From: an uncultured Acetatifactor sp.
GTDB lineage: Bacteria > Bacillota > Clostridia > Lachnospirales > Lachnospiraceae
Length of the DNA stretch: 64,000 nt
Direction of reading: 5' to 3'
Assembly: GCA_934402375.1 (NCBI GenBank)
Contig: CAKRUB010000009.1
Coordinates: 25,574 to 89,573, forward strand
The notes beneath the pieces are model-generated. The model was not told the origin of the DNA. It did no database searches and worked only from the letters and a program-made list of their open reading frames with translations. This document shows, one piece after another, positions 1-8,245 of the stretch. The position numbers and the translations under genes were made by a program. Position 1 is the first letter of the stretch. Each line of letters opens with the position of its first letter.

Positions 1-542
1 CCATCACCGGAATTTGTCCCCAACAACGGTTTCACCTTCATATTGATACCGAATGACTGTCTCTTCTTGTTCACGATATTGATCAGGCTGATTGTTGCAA
101 CCGGAACCAACCCGCCCCAATATGTCGTCGAGCTTCCGAAAATATACACAATGTCCCGGTAGGACAGAACCTGTACCAGCATTCCTTCAAAGATCAGATA
201 ATCCTTTCCCATGATAGCATTTGCGATTCTCACACCATTCGCAAGATCCCTGTCCACCTGCTCCTGCTCTTCCTCAGACAAATTTCTCAGGGCAGGAGCG
301 AATTTTCCCCGGGATGCCATGACAGCTCCCAGAGCACCGTTTAAGAAGAAAAGCCCAAGCAGCAGATACAGTACGCCCAAGAACACCATCAGCCCCACTT
401 CCGGTTCCCCAGGCACGGCAAAGAGCACCATTATTGCAGCCATGAAAACTGTAAACACCACCCAGAGCGTGATCAGTGTCTTTAATGCTTTTTTTGCATA
501 GCCCTTTTGCACCTCCATGATATGATTCAGTTTTTCGTTCAT
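1..542 (-). CDS. Membrane protein of unknown function, C-terminus cut by window edge
   Basis: An open frame of about 180 codons starts at the ATG complementary to 540-542 and runs off the left edge. An AAAGGGG ribosome binding site lies just upstream. The protein has a short charged N-terminus, two hydrophobic segments at about residues 22-43 and 49-72, a Glu-rich stretch (SEEEQEQVDRD), and a soluble C-terminal part ending in basic residues. I do not recognise the family. A longer reading from the ATG at 547-549 is in another frame and does not keep the hydrophobic segments. The protein is probably an inner-membrane protein with a cytosolic tail. Confidence 0.7.
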   Translation of the reverse strand, partial: MNEKLNHIMEVQKGYAKKALKTLITLWVVFTVFMAAIMVLFAVPGEPEVGLMVFLGVLYLLLGLFFLNGALGAVMASRGKFAPALRNLSEEEQEQVDRDLANGVRIANAIMGKDYLIFEGMLVQVLSYRDIVYIFGSSTTYWGGLVPVATISLINIVNKKRQSFGINMKVKPLLGTNSGD

Positions 543-651
543 ATGTCATTTTCCCCTTTCGTATGATTCGCAGATATTCTATCATTCGCTGCCGAATCAA
601 TACCGCAGATGTAAAAAATGACATGGTTATATGTAACTTTTGGCATCAGGA

Positions 652-678
652 AACGGCGGTTGTCGCATTACCGCCGTT
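652..678 (-). terminator. Hairpin at the end of the EIIA-like gene
   Basis: Perfect 9-bp arms (AACGGCGGT / ACCGCCGTT) with a 9-nt loop abut the stop codon of the EIIA-like gene on the minus strand. The T tract that follows is short (TTT), so this is a weak intrinsic terminator or a transcript-stabilising hairpin. Confidence 0.5.
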
Positions 679-1244
679 CAACTATCCACCTGTAGCTTCA
701 GCAGCTCCTCTCCCGTCCGCACATGGGCGCCGGATGCCGGCAGAATATCAGCCCCGCTTATTCCGGTTTCGACGGAGACCTCCACACAGTCGGACACACC
801 CTCCGCAGCGAGACCCTGTCTGTCAAATTCAAGAAGGAGCTTCCCCTTCCCGACAATCTCATTCTGTACAATGCGCGGCCGGTAATATCCGTCCAGCAGC
901 TCGTCCGTGGAGTCGCCCACGCGGATATACAGTTCCGCCCCGAACTCCGTGTCAAATAAGAACGCATTCCCTCTGGGAAAGACCTTCCTTATCCTTCCGC
1001 TCACAGGCGCATAAATCTTATCCTCACTCGGGCGGATTACCACGACCGGCCTGCCGCCCTCCTGCAGATCGGACACCTCGCCGGACACCGGGCTCCCGAC
1101 AAAAAAGGCTTCCCTCTCATCCTCCTCGTCCGCATGCTCCTTCTCTTGAAATCCACCGTCCTCTTTACTCAGTCTGCCAATACAAACACCGGCTGCCAGC
1201 GCCGCCAGGGCAATGGCTGCCAGCCACCAAAAGCTGATTTCCAT
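678..1244 (-). CDS. Membrane-anchored EIIA-Glc-like domain protein lacking both catalytic histidines
   Basis: The start at 1244 (MEISFWW) is chosen over the longer frame to 1352 because AGAGAGG lies upstream and the extension runs into the cspA promoter. Residues 4-22 form one membrane helix. Residues 23-44 are an acidic linker. From about residue 45 the protein resembles the PTS glucose EIIA (Crr) beta-barrel, with IRPSEDKIYAPVSG, a GAELYIRVG strand and LLLEFD. In active EIIA-Glc the two histidines lie in NHAF and FVHFG. Here the matching residues are Asn93 (GNAF) and Arg108 (YIRVG), so phosphotransfer is not expected. It may be a structural or binding domain, and relation to cell-envelope EIIA-like/LysM-type barrels is possible. 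Family fold call is fairly sure; role unknown. Confidence 0.75.
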   Translation of the reverse strand: MEISFWWLAAIALAALAAGVCIGRLSKEDGGFQEKEHADEEDEREAFFVGSPVSGEVSDLQEGGRPVVVIRPSEDKIYAPVSGRIRKVFPRGNAFLFDTEFGAELYIRVGDSTDELLDGYYRPRIVQNEIVGKGKLLLEFDRQGLAAEGVSDCVEVSVETGISGADILPASGAHVRTGEELLKLQVDS

Positions 1245-1319
1245 ATGCTTAAATACCTCTCTTAAACATCCCTTATTTTCCCCAAAGAAACGACAAATAT
1301 TCTTGTCAAAAAATAATTG

Positions 1320-1349
1320 TTGACATTTCCTAAAAGGTGATGCTATACT
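1320..1349 (+). promoter_or_regulatory. cspA promoter
   Basis: TTGACA at 1320-1325 and TATACT at 1344-1349 are separated by 18 bp. TGC just before the -10 makes it an extended -10 (TGCTATACT). Transcription would start near 1356 and give a leader of about 138 nt, typical of cold-shock genes. Confidence 0.75.
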
Positions 1350-1380
1350 CAAGCTGTATTCTAAATGAAAGTCATTGAAC

Positions 1381-1435
1381 TCACATATTTTTGTAAGTCA
1401 TTACGGCTTTGATGATGGTTTACAAAAATATGTGA
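1381..1435 (+). ncRNA. Long hairpin in the cspA 5' leader
   Basis: A perfect 16-bp AT-rich inverted repeat (1381-1396 with 1420-1435) extends inward with a further 7 pairs including wobbles, leaving a small loop around 1404-1411. It is followed by ATTTTTG. It lies between the cspA promoter and the ribosome binding site, so a temperature-sensing or RNA-stability role is likely by analogy to cspA leaders. The pairing is seen; the function is inferred. Confidence 0.6.
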
Positions 1436-1493
1436 TTTTTGTGTCCTACGGTTTAGAATCAACAAATTTTTATATTTTTAAGGAGGTACCACA

Positions 1494-1709
1494 ATGAACA
1501 ACGGTACAGTTAAGTGGTTCAACGCACAGAAGGGTTATGGTTTCATCACCAACGATGCAACCGGCGAGGAAGTATTCGTACATTTCTCCGCAATCAACGC
1601 TGAGGGCTTCAAGTCTCTCGAGGAAGGTCAGAAGGTTACTTTCGATACCGAGACCGATCCTCAGAACAGCAGCAAGACCCGCGCTACCAACGTTACTGTA
1701 GTAGCATAA
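1494..1709 (+). CDS. cspA: Cold-shock protein, CspA family
   Basis: The 71-residue protein is a single cold-shock domain, the usual length for the family. RNP1 is KGYGFI and RNP2 is VFVHF, the two nucleic-acid-binding motifs of the OB-fold. It begins with the typical [14 protein letters not shown] lies 7 nt before the ATG. It acts in the cytosol as a single-strand RNA/DNA chaperone. It is a single-gene unit with its own extended -10 promoter, a long structured leader and a strong terminator. Confidence 0.97.
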   Translation: MNNGTVKWFNAQKGYGFITNDATGEEVFVHFSAINAEGFKSLEEGQKVTFDTETDPQNSSKTRATNVTVVA

Positions 1710-1733
1710 TTGCTTCTGACTGACGACGAACAC

Positions 1734-1773
1734 AAAAAAGGACATCAGGCTTTGCCTGATGTCCTTTTTTTTT
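1734..1773. terminator. Bidirectional terminator between cspA and the sugar operon
   Basis: The 11-bp arms GGACATCAGGC / GCCTGATGTCC flank a TTT loop, with a T9 tract on the plus side and an A6 tract on the other. It ends cspA on the plus strand and the MFS-terminated operon on the minus strand. Confidence 0.92.
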
Positions 1774-1777
1774 CGTC

Positions 1778-3004
1778 TTACTTCATCTTCCGTCTTCCCG
1801 TCACCATAAAGAAAAGTATATAAAATACAGCGATTGCCACCGGGAAAATCAAGCGGCACACTCCAAACCCTGCCGATGTCACAAGGCTGCCGAACATGGC
1901 ATTGAAAGCAATGTCAAACAGCGTACCTATGCTGATAACCATTCCGGTCATTGCCGCAATCTTCTCCTTCGGGAACAGCTCCTGGAGCAACAGTACCATG
2001 GTCGGATAGACAATCGAGAGAAAAATACCGCTGATTCCCAGCATCAAGACCCCCTTTGCCCCGAGCAGGACGCCCGCCAGATACAGCAGGGTTCCGGCAC
2101 CGCCCAGAATCAGGATGCTCCGCCTGCTGCCCAGCTTTTGCACAACAGGCGCCATCAGAAGCCTGCCTGCAGTCATCGTGCCGAAAAACAGGGAAACGCT
2201 CGTGCTTGCCATACTGTTGTCCAGCCCGAGTCCCTGACTGCAATACATTGACCACCAGTTCATGATCCCATGCTCAGCTACAAAGTAAAAGCCAAAGACC
2301 AGCCCCATTGCCAGAACCATGCCGCTCACGGCAGCTGTCCGCCGCGCTCCTGCCTTTCCTTCTGTCCCGGAAGCACGACTCTCTGCCGGAGTTGCTTTCC
2401 CGCCCGAGTGTTCTCCCCCGGACTTTGCACCTTCTCCTGTCTTCTCGAACCTCGTCCGACTCAGGATGAGCAGGCTGACCACTCCCACGACCGCCATACC
2501 GAGGCAGAGCAGCCTGTACTGTGCGTAGCTGTCCGCCAGCGTGCCGGTGATCTTCTGGTTTCCGCTGGTGCCGATGCCCTGCACGAAAAACAGCACGTTT
2601 ACATACAGCCCCGCCATCGCCCCGAAGAAAAACGGAGACAGGATATTGATCATCGTGTTCATGAGCGTTGATGCGCCCATGCTGACAAACATTCCGACAA
2701 GGAGCCACGGATATGCATCCGTGCACGCAAACAAAATCTGCGCCGCCGTCCAGAGCCCGAGAATGCCCATGCATGCCTTCTTCCGATCCATCCGATCCGC
2801 TATTTTCCCTCCGAACAGCATAAAGAGCAGATTTCCGACATAACTGACCGTCACGATCAACGAGAGCTGCGGCTTTGTCAGCCGGAGCTCCCGTTCAAAA
2901 ATCGATGAAAAGACACCTCTGTTCGAGTCGCTGATACCCAGCGCCACCATGATCAGCATAAATACCAGCAGCACAAGCAAATTGTCAATCCGTTTCTTTT
3001 TCAC
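1778..3004 (-). CDS. MFS transporter, probable sugar/oligosaccharide permease
   Basis: A 408-residue protein with about 12 hydrophobic segments in two halves, split by a hydrophilic Gly/Glu/Ser-rich loop at about residues 190-230. GGKIADRMDRKK between helices 2 and 3 fits the major facilitator signature (GxLaDrxGrkk), and GRLLMAPVVQKLGSRR repeats it in the second half. It is the last gene of the operon, and its start overlaps the preceding stop by 4 nt (ATGA), so it is translationally coupled to the carbohydrate genes. A role in import or efflux of sugars or breakdown products is inferred from context only. Confidence 0.85.
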   Translation of the reverse strand: MKKKRIDNLLVLLVFMLIMVALGISDSNRGVFSSIFERELRLTKPQLSLIVTVSYVGNLLFMLFGGKIADRMDRKKACMGILGLWTAAQILFACTDAYPWLLVGMFVSMGASTLMNTMINILSPFFFGAMAGLYVNVLFFVQGIGTSGNQKITGTLADSYAQYRLLCLGMAVVGVVSLLILSRTRFEKTGEGAKSGGEHSGGKATPAESRASGTEGKAGARRTAAVSGMVLAMGLVFGFYFVAEHGIMNWWSMYCSQGLGLDNSMASTSVSLFFGTMTAGRLLMAPVVQKLGSRRSILILGGAGTLLYLAGVLLGAKGVLMLGISGIFLSIVYPTMVLLLQELFPKEKIAAMTGMVISIGTLFDIAFNAMFGSLVTSAGFGVCRLIFPVAIAVFYILFFMVTGRRKMK

Positions 3005-3519
3005 CCTTCCACAGCCTCCTCAATCCTGCGCTTCCAGTCTCCAGTCCTGTCCACAATCAGCACATCCAGTTTCTCCCATGGCATCAATAGTTCCTCCGTG
3101 TCCACAGACTGCGGGAGAGCCTTTACAAATTCCCACGAGGGTGTGAAGCTGTGCTGCTCCCTGATATAGCGCGCAACCTTTTCGTCGAAGGCATCATCCT
3201 TCGTAATTCTTCCCTCAAACATAGGCGCGACAAGCAGTCCGTCGCTGCCCGCAAGGCGGCTGCAGACGGCATCCCTGTCCGGCGCGAGCCAGAAGTAGCG
3301 CGGCGCAGGCATAAAAGCATGCTTCCCCGGCTGCACATACTCAACAACATGGGCTTCTTCAAAAGCCGTCTCCCCCGGCTCGACACGAACCTGAAGATTG
3401 CAGGACACACTTTTCCCGCTCTCGCGGTAGACGGTGTAGCCGACCGCTGCGAGCGCATAGGGTTCACATCTGTCATACCGCAGATGAGGGACATATTTTC
3501 TTACCAGTTCTTCTGTCAT
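3001..3519 (-). CDS. Unknown protein in the carbohydrate operon
   Basis: A 172-residue soluble protein with no signal peptide or membrane helix. I do not recognise the family. It starts 4 nt inside the upstream gene's end and ends 4 nt inside the MFS start, so all three genes are tightly coupled. It is rich in aromatic residues and beta-prone in the first half (KYVPHLRYDRCEP, APRYFWLAPDRD), with a conserved-looking MPWEKLDVLIVDRTGDWKRRIEE near the end. The context suggests a small accessory or carbohydrate-binding/processing protein, but no function can be assigned. Confidence 0.7.
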   Translation of the reverse strand: MTEELVRKYVPHLRYDRCEPYALAAVGYTVYRESGKSVSCNLQVRVEPGETAFEEAHVVEYVQPGKHAFMPAPRYFWLAPDRDAVCSRLAGSDGLLVAPMFEGRITKDDAFDEKVARYIREQHSFTPSWEFVKALPQSVDTEELLMPWEKLDVLIVDRTGDWKRRIEEAVEG

Positions 3520-5183
3520 TTCTTTTCAAACAGGCTCCTCTTATCCCGAATTTCGATTGTATGGTCAAATGCCGTGTAATCCGTCAGGTACAGGGTCGCA
3601 GCTCCGGCGGTCTTCGCCTCACTGTCTTCCTTTCCCTCCATGAAATGATGCTCCCCGAAGCAGGGACCGATCAGAAAGGCATCGCTTGCATTGCCCACCT
3701 CGGCATAGCCGTTTTTCACAACAAGCGTCTCACTTCCGTTCAGCGGCATATGAATGCTCTCGCTCTCCAGATAGGAGACACCGGAGAACGCAAGCTCTAT
3801 CCTCCACGGCGCTCCCTCCACGCCGGAGGTCTTCACACGGACATCCACGCCATGCTCCGCCTCCTTGACCCAGACATTGATTTCCATGTCCGGGCCGAGC
3901 TTCTTTTCCCGGGAGGCATTGTCCATCTTCCACCAGTCGCTCGTCCCGGGCTTCTCTGCGAAAGGCAGATAGTACCAGCCGCGCATGATCTGCTTTAAAT
4001 GGTACTCCTTCTCCGACAGCCTCTCCATCGTCTCGCTCTTAAACGCCCTGTGCTCGCAGAAGCTGCCCGCTACCTTCAGCTCGAGCTTCATCGTTCCGTT
4101 GTGAAGATAGAAGAAGTTGGACTTTCCGTTCATGACCGTATAGGTCAATCTGCCCTGCTGCGTCCTCGCTATGCCGGATTCCTGATAGAAGCGCGCAAAG
4201 TCCGGGCGGCAGTATTTTTCGTCATACTCGAACTTCCTGTACTCGGGATGCAGCATGAACCAGATCAGGAAATCCGGGGAAGTAATCTGCTTTCTGTCAA
4301 CGATGTCGAAGATCGTGTTGCACATCTGCAAAAACTCCGGTATTTCATACTTCATGCCCATTTTCAGGTATTCCATGTAATAGTCCTTGGGGTAGATGAG
4401 CCGATCCTTGTCAAAGCGCGTTGAGTTGGCGGTGAACACACTGCCGTCCGGCTCCCAGTAGGTCAGCATCATTCTCAGATTGCGGATTGCATACTGCTCG
4501 TAGGAAGCATCTCCCGTCGCCTCCGAGAGCATGATCATTGCGTCATTGTTGATGCGGTTGTAGTTGCCCGCCGATTTCTCTGCAAACTCTCCGTCCTCGT
4601 TACAGTCGATGCCCTCATTCAGATATTGTATCGCCGCCTGTTCCAACTCCTTTTCGTCGAAAAGCCTGCTGCTGTACATCAGCACCGAGGCGATTGCCCA
4701 GCGGTGATTTGGCGTGTGGAAGCCCCCCTCTAGCAGTCCAAAGGCTCCTGCGCGGACAATTTTCTCCATCTTCTCCAGAATTTTCTGTTCTCCCTCCGGC
4801 AGATTCTCCTCTTTTGCCCGCTCCGCCAGATACTGATATACCGGAAGCAGCTTCTTGACGCAGAATGCCGTGTCCGGTGCGGAATAAAAATTACAGGTAA
4901 TGTAATCAAACAACCCGTTTTCATGCTGCACGCGGCGGATATAGTCCAGTCCCAGCAACACCCGTTCCAGCACCTGTCCGTCATGATACCAGATCGAATC
5001 CTTGTTACAATAGATCGCCGTCATCGTTGCGACACGATAAATGGAGAATTTTGCCTGTACAATTCCGTTTCCGTCCGCAAAGCCGCCATACCGCGGGCTC
5101 TTTTCATCCAGTATCTGAATCTGAAGGGACTTCGTCACCCTGTCCTCACTGTCCCGGAGAATCTTCTGATAATGTCTTTCCAT
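3516..5183 (-). CDS. Alpha/alpha-toroid plus beta-sandwich carbohydrate-active protein (glycosidase or lyase)
   Basis: A 555-residue cytosolic protein without a signal peptide. The first ~330 residues are helical-repeat-like with conserved-looking patches GGFHTPNHRWAIAS, SAGNYNRINNDAMIML and FYSAPDTAF. The remaining ~220 residues are beta-rich (NGTMKLELKVAGSFCEHR). This architecture is shared by several polysaccharide lyases and by some (alpha/alpha)6 glycoside hydrolases. The Asn/His/Tyr-rich patches fit a lyase-type site, but I cannot place it in a CAZy family. It sits between GH38 and the unknown 172-residue gene and overlaps the latter by 4 nt. A role in cutting an imported uronic-acid oligosaccharide is inferred. 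Confidence 0.7.
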   Translation of the reverse strand: MERHYQKILRDSEDRVTKSLQIQILDEKSPRYGGFADGNGIVQAKFSIYRVATMTAIYCNKDSIWYHDGQVLERVLLGLDYIRRVQHENGLFDYITCNFYSAPDTAFCVKKLLPVYQYLAERAKEENLPEGEQKILEKMEKIVRAGAFGLLEGGFHTPNHRWAIASVLMYSSRLFDEKELEQAAIQYLNEGIDCNEDGEFAEKSAGNYNRINNDAMIMLSEATGDASYEQYAIRNLRMMLTYWEPDGSVFTANSTRFDKDRLIYPKDYYMEYLKMGMKYEIPEFLQMCNTIFDIVDRKQITSPDFLIWFMLHPEYRKFEYDEKYCRPDFARFYQESGIARTQQGRLTYTVMNGKSNFFYLHNGTMKLELKVAGSFCEHRAFKSETMERLSEKEYHLKQIMRGWYYLPFAEKPGTSDWWKMDNASREKKLGPDMEINVWVKEAEHGVDVRVKTSGVEGAPWRIELAFSGVSYLESESIHMPLNGSETLVVKNGYAEVGNASDAFLIGPCFGEHHFMEGKEDSEAKTAGAATLYLTDYTAFDHTIEIRDKRSLFEKK

Positions 5184-5207
5184 AATCTGTCCTTCCTTCT
5201 CTTTCCG

Positions 5208-8200
5208 TCAGTCTTCCAGCATCAATGTCTTTATCTCAAACGCCCTGAACCTCAGCGTCACCTTGCCGTCCTGAACTGCGAGCTCTTCCGCCGTCTCCTC
5301 TAACATGTTGCAGGCATAAACGCGCTGCACATTGCCCGGCACGGTCAGCACCGTCGTTCCGGCACAGCCCTTCGACTCGTAAAGTCTCAGCACAACTCCC
5401 TTTTCCCTGTCAAACGCAGGCTTGCAGGTCTCGAGCACGACATGACCACCCTCCAACGCAAAGAACGACACGCGCTCTGCCACCTCCGGTGTCTGCGGCG
5501 TCGCATCCCCGGATGCAGCCAACGTCACCTCGACATTACATTCGTACGCCTCCTCCGTGACACGACTCTGCGCAAATGCCCCGGAAAACGGCAGGATGGA
5601 ATAAGTAAATTTATGTACGCCCATGTCTGCCGTCATGTCGGGAATGACCGGCGCGCGCAGCAATGTCAACGAAAGTCTGCTGTCCTGCGCGGAAATGCCG
5701 TACTTGCAGTCGTTCAGCACCGCCAGACCGTTCTCACCGTCCGTCAGCGCCGCATATTTATGATGGCTCGTCTCATACAGATCTCTCTCGTACTGTCTCG
5801 ACCGGTGCGTGGGACGCTTTATGTACCCGAACTGAATCTCCTCGAGAACCTCCTTTGTATAGACGGTTGTGGGGAAATCTACCTTTAAAATCCGGTGTCT
5901 CTCGTGCCAGTCGATCTCTGTTTCAAAGTCAATCCTCGGGCTCTCCGCCGAGAAATGAATCCGCTGTGTCGCCGTAAAATGGCTCTCCCTGCGGGTCACT
6001 GTGACAATGATACCGCCGCCTGCCGCCCGCTCCGCGAGAAACTCATGCTTTCCCTCCAGTTTCTCCGGCATCTCCTCATACATGCGTCCGAGCTCCCATG
6101 CATCATAGTCCACATTGACATCCCGGTACAGCTCCCATGTATTTAACGGCTCCGCCGCATACTCATAGCCGCTCTTCCTGTCCGTCAGGCTGACAATCTG
6201 CCCAAAACTGTCGATCTCCGCACGGTAAAAGTCATTGCTGAACACAAGCCTGTCACCGGGAATCGGATCGTAAGATACCTGCTGTCCGTCCTGCGCCGGC
6301 ACAGCCGCCTTCAGATAGCCGCACGCCGGCAGCCTTAAGCCCTTCCAGCCGCGCTCCCAGCTCAGGGAATTAAAGACCGCATGCCCTCCCGCAAGCTGTC
6401 TCAGCAGCTCTCCTGCGAGCTGTCTGCCCTCGCTGATGATCCGGTCAAGAATCTCCCTCGTCTCCTCGTTGACCCTCTGGATAGAGCTTCCGGGCAGAAT
6501 GTCATGGAACTCCTGCACTAGCAGCAGCTTCCACATTTCCTCCAGCTTTCTTAAGACAATTTTCTCATCCGAAGGGTTTTGATAACCGCCTGCAAGGCGC
6601 AGCAGTCCGGCGAGATATTCTGCCTCCCTGACCGCATATTCCGCCTTGCGCACACCCCGCTTGATCTCCGACTGCGCCGTGTAGGTTCCGCGGTGCCACG
6701 CAAGATAAAGCTCCCCATAATAGGTGTTGCGGATGTCCTTCTCCTCCAGCCTCTCAAAAAAGGCAACCGGACTTTCCATCGTACAGCGTGGCGCTCCCTC
6801 GAGATCGGCACACCGCTCCGCCGTCTCTATCATGATCTCGGTCGGGCCGCCGCCTCCGTCTCCGTAGCCGAAGGGGAACAGGAAGCTGTCAATCTCCTGC
6901 TTCTGGTTTCTGTCCTCCTCCCAGCGCGTTCTCAGCGCACCGGAATTAAAAACAGCATTGTTCTTTTTATAGATATGGGATAAAACCTTCGTCCCGTCAA
7001 TGCCCTCCCACCAGAAGACATTGTAGGGGAACTGCTCACACTCGGGATCACAGCGCAGGAGCTTCTGCGTTGCAAAATAGGGCACGCCGCACCCCGCCAT
7101 GATCTGCGGCATCGCTCCGGTAAAGCCGAAAGTGTCCGGCATCCACGCGAGTCTGCTGTCCGTGCCGAACTCCTCGCGGAACCATCTTTTCCCTATGACA
7201 AACTGGCGGATCAGGCTCTCCCCGCCCACCAGATTCGTATCGCTCTCCACATAGACAGCGCCTTCCGGCAGGAACTGTCCGTTCTTTACCCTCTCCCTGA
7301 CCTGCTCATACAGATCGGGATAATATGTCTTTATATTTTCCAGCACCGGCGGTGAACAAAGGAGGAACTTATACTGCGGATACCGTTCCATCAGTCTGAT
7401 CTGATTGGAATAAGTCCTCGCGGACTTCCGCTTCGTCTCCTCCATCGTCCAGAGCCATGCCAGATCGAGGTGCGACTGTCCGAATATTGTATATTCCGGC
7501 ACAGTGCCGCCATTTTTACTCTCAAGCAGCGGCTTCAGCAACTCGTCCGCCTGCAGGATGCTCCTGCTCCGTTCCGGCTCCTCTGCCTCAAAGTCCGCTA
7601 TATAGGTAAACTGTTGTAATGCTTCTCCGATCTTCATTGTGCGGAGCTCGCGGTCAGGCATGGTCTTCCACAGCTCATAAAGCGTGTGGTAATCCGCATA
7701 GCACTGAAAAATGTCCTCCCGCCAGACTCCGAAATGACTTTTCCCCACAATACATTGATATTTTGGCGGTTCAGGCACAGGAACGGCATCCCTCGCATAA
7801 AGTCCGCCGTTCTCCGGTCTGATCCCATGTCCCGCGTAAACCTCCGCGAGAATGTCAAACTTTTCCCCGGGCACAGCCTCAGCCGTCAGTTCCACCATAT
7901 TGTGCTGCCTGTCAATGGAGCCTCTTTCCTTCCCGTTGACAAAGACCAGCATCTCCGGTCCGGCTCCGAGATGCAGCATCAGCCTCTCTCCCGCCGCGCT
8001 CTCCGGCACCGTCACCTGTGTTCTGAACCAGCCGTATTCCCATTTTGTCCCCCATGCCGTCCCGGACGGGAACGGCTTTACAGCCTGCTTTGACGCCTGC
8101 TGCCATGTAAGCTGTGCCTTCGTCGTAAACCCGGAAAGGGAAAGCTCCCCCAGCTCTCTATAGAGATTTTCCGCAAATGCTTCATCCCATATTTTCAGGC

Positions 8201-8228
8201 GTTCATCCCATTGTCTTCCAAGCTTCAT
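5208..8228 (-). CDS. Alpha-mannosidase, glycoside hydrolase family 38
   Basis: About 1006 residues, the normal GH38 length. An N-terminal beta-domain (about 1-240) precedes the catalytic domain, which starts at GQSHLDLAWLW with the zinc-binding His and Asp. It continues through ESDTNLVGGESL and WMPDTFGFTG, whose Asp is the expected nucleophile, and GYGDGGGGP. C-terminal beta-sandwich domains follow. No signal peptide is present, so it acts on imported glycans in the cytosol. The ATG at 8228 is preferred because AGGAGAGGGGAG precedes it; an ATG at 8252 would overlap the upstream stop and lacks a good site. It lies between GH105 and the toroid protein, fitting removal of alpha-mannosyl residues after uronyl removal. 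Confidence 0.95.
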   Translation of the reverse strand: MKLGRQWDERLKIWDEAFAENLYRELGELSLSGFTTKAQLTWQQASKQAVKPFPSGTAWGTKWEYGWFRTQVTVPESAAGERLMLHLGAGPEMLVFVNGKERGSIDRQHNMVELTAEAVPGEKFDILAEVYAGHGIRPENGGLYARDAVPVPEPPKYQCIVGKSHFGVWREDIFQCYADYHTLYELWKTMPDRELRTMKIGEALQQFTYIADFEAEEPERSRSILQADELLKPLLESKNGGTVPEYTIFGQSHLDLAWLWTMEETKRKSARTYSNQIRLMERYPQYKFLLCSPPVLENIKTYYPDLYEQVRERVKNGQFLPEGAVYVESDTNLVGGESLIRQFVIGKRWFREEFGTDSRLAWMPDTFGFTGAMPQIMAGCGVPYFATQKLLRCDPECEQFPYNVFWWEGIDGTKVLSHIYKKNNAVFNSGALRTRWEEDRNQKQEIDSFLFPFGYGDGGGGPTEIMIETAERCADLEGAPRCTMESPVAFFERLEEKDIRNTYYGELYLAWHRGTYTAQSEIKRGVRKAEYAVREAEYLAGLLRLAGGYQNPSDEKIVLRKLEEMWKLLLVQEFHDILPGSSIQRVNEETREILDRIISEGRQLAGELLRQLAGGHAVFNSLSWERGWKGLRLPACGYLKAAVPAQDGQQVSYDPIPGDRLVFSNDFYRAEIDSFGQIVSLTDRKSGYEYAAEPLNTWELYRDVNVDYDAWELGRMYEEMPEKLEGKHEFLAERAAGGGIIVTVTRRESHFTATQRIHFSAESPRIDFETEIDWHERHRILKVDFPTTVYTKEVLEEIQFGYIKRPTHRSRQYERDLYETSHHKYAALTDGENGLAVLNDCKYGISAQDSRLSLTLLRAPVIPDMTADMGVHKFTYSILPFSGAFAQSRVTEEAYECNVEVTLAASGDATPQTPEVAERVSFFALEGGHVVLETCKPAFDREKGVVLRLYESKGCAGTTVLTVPGNVQRVYACNMLEETAEELAVQDGKVTLRFRAFEIKTLMLED

Positions 8229-8245
8229 GGTGCTCTCCCCTCTCC

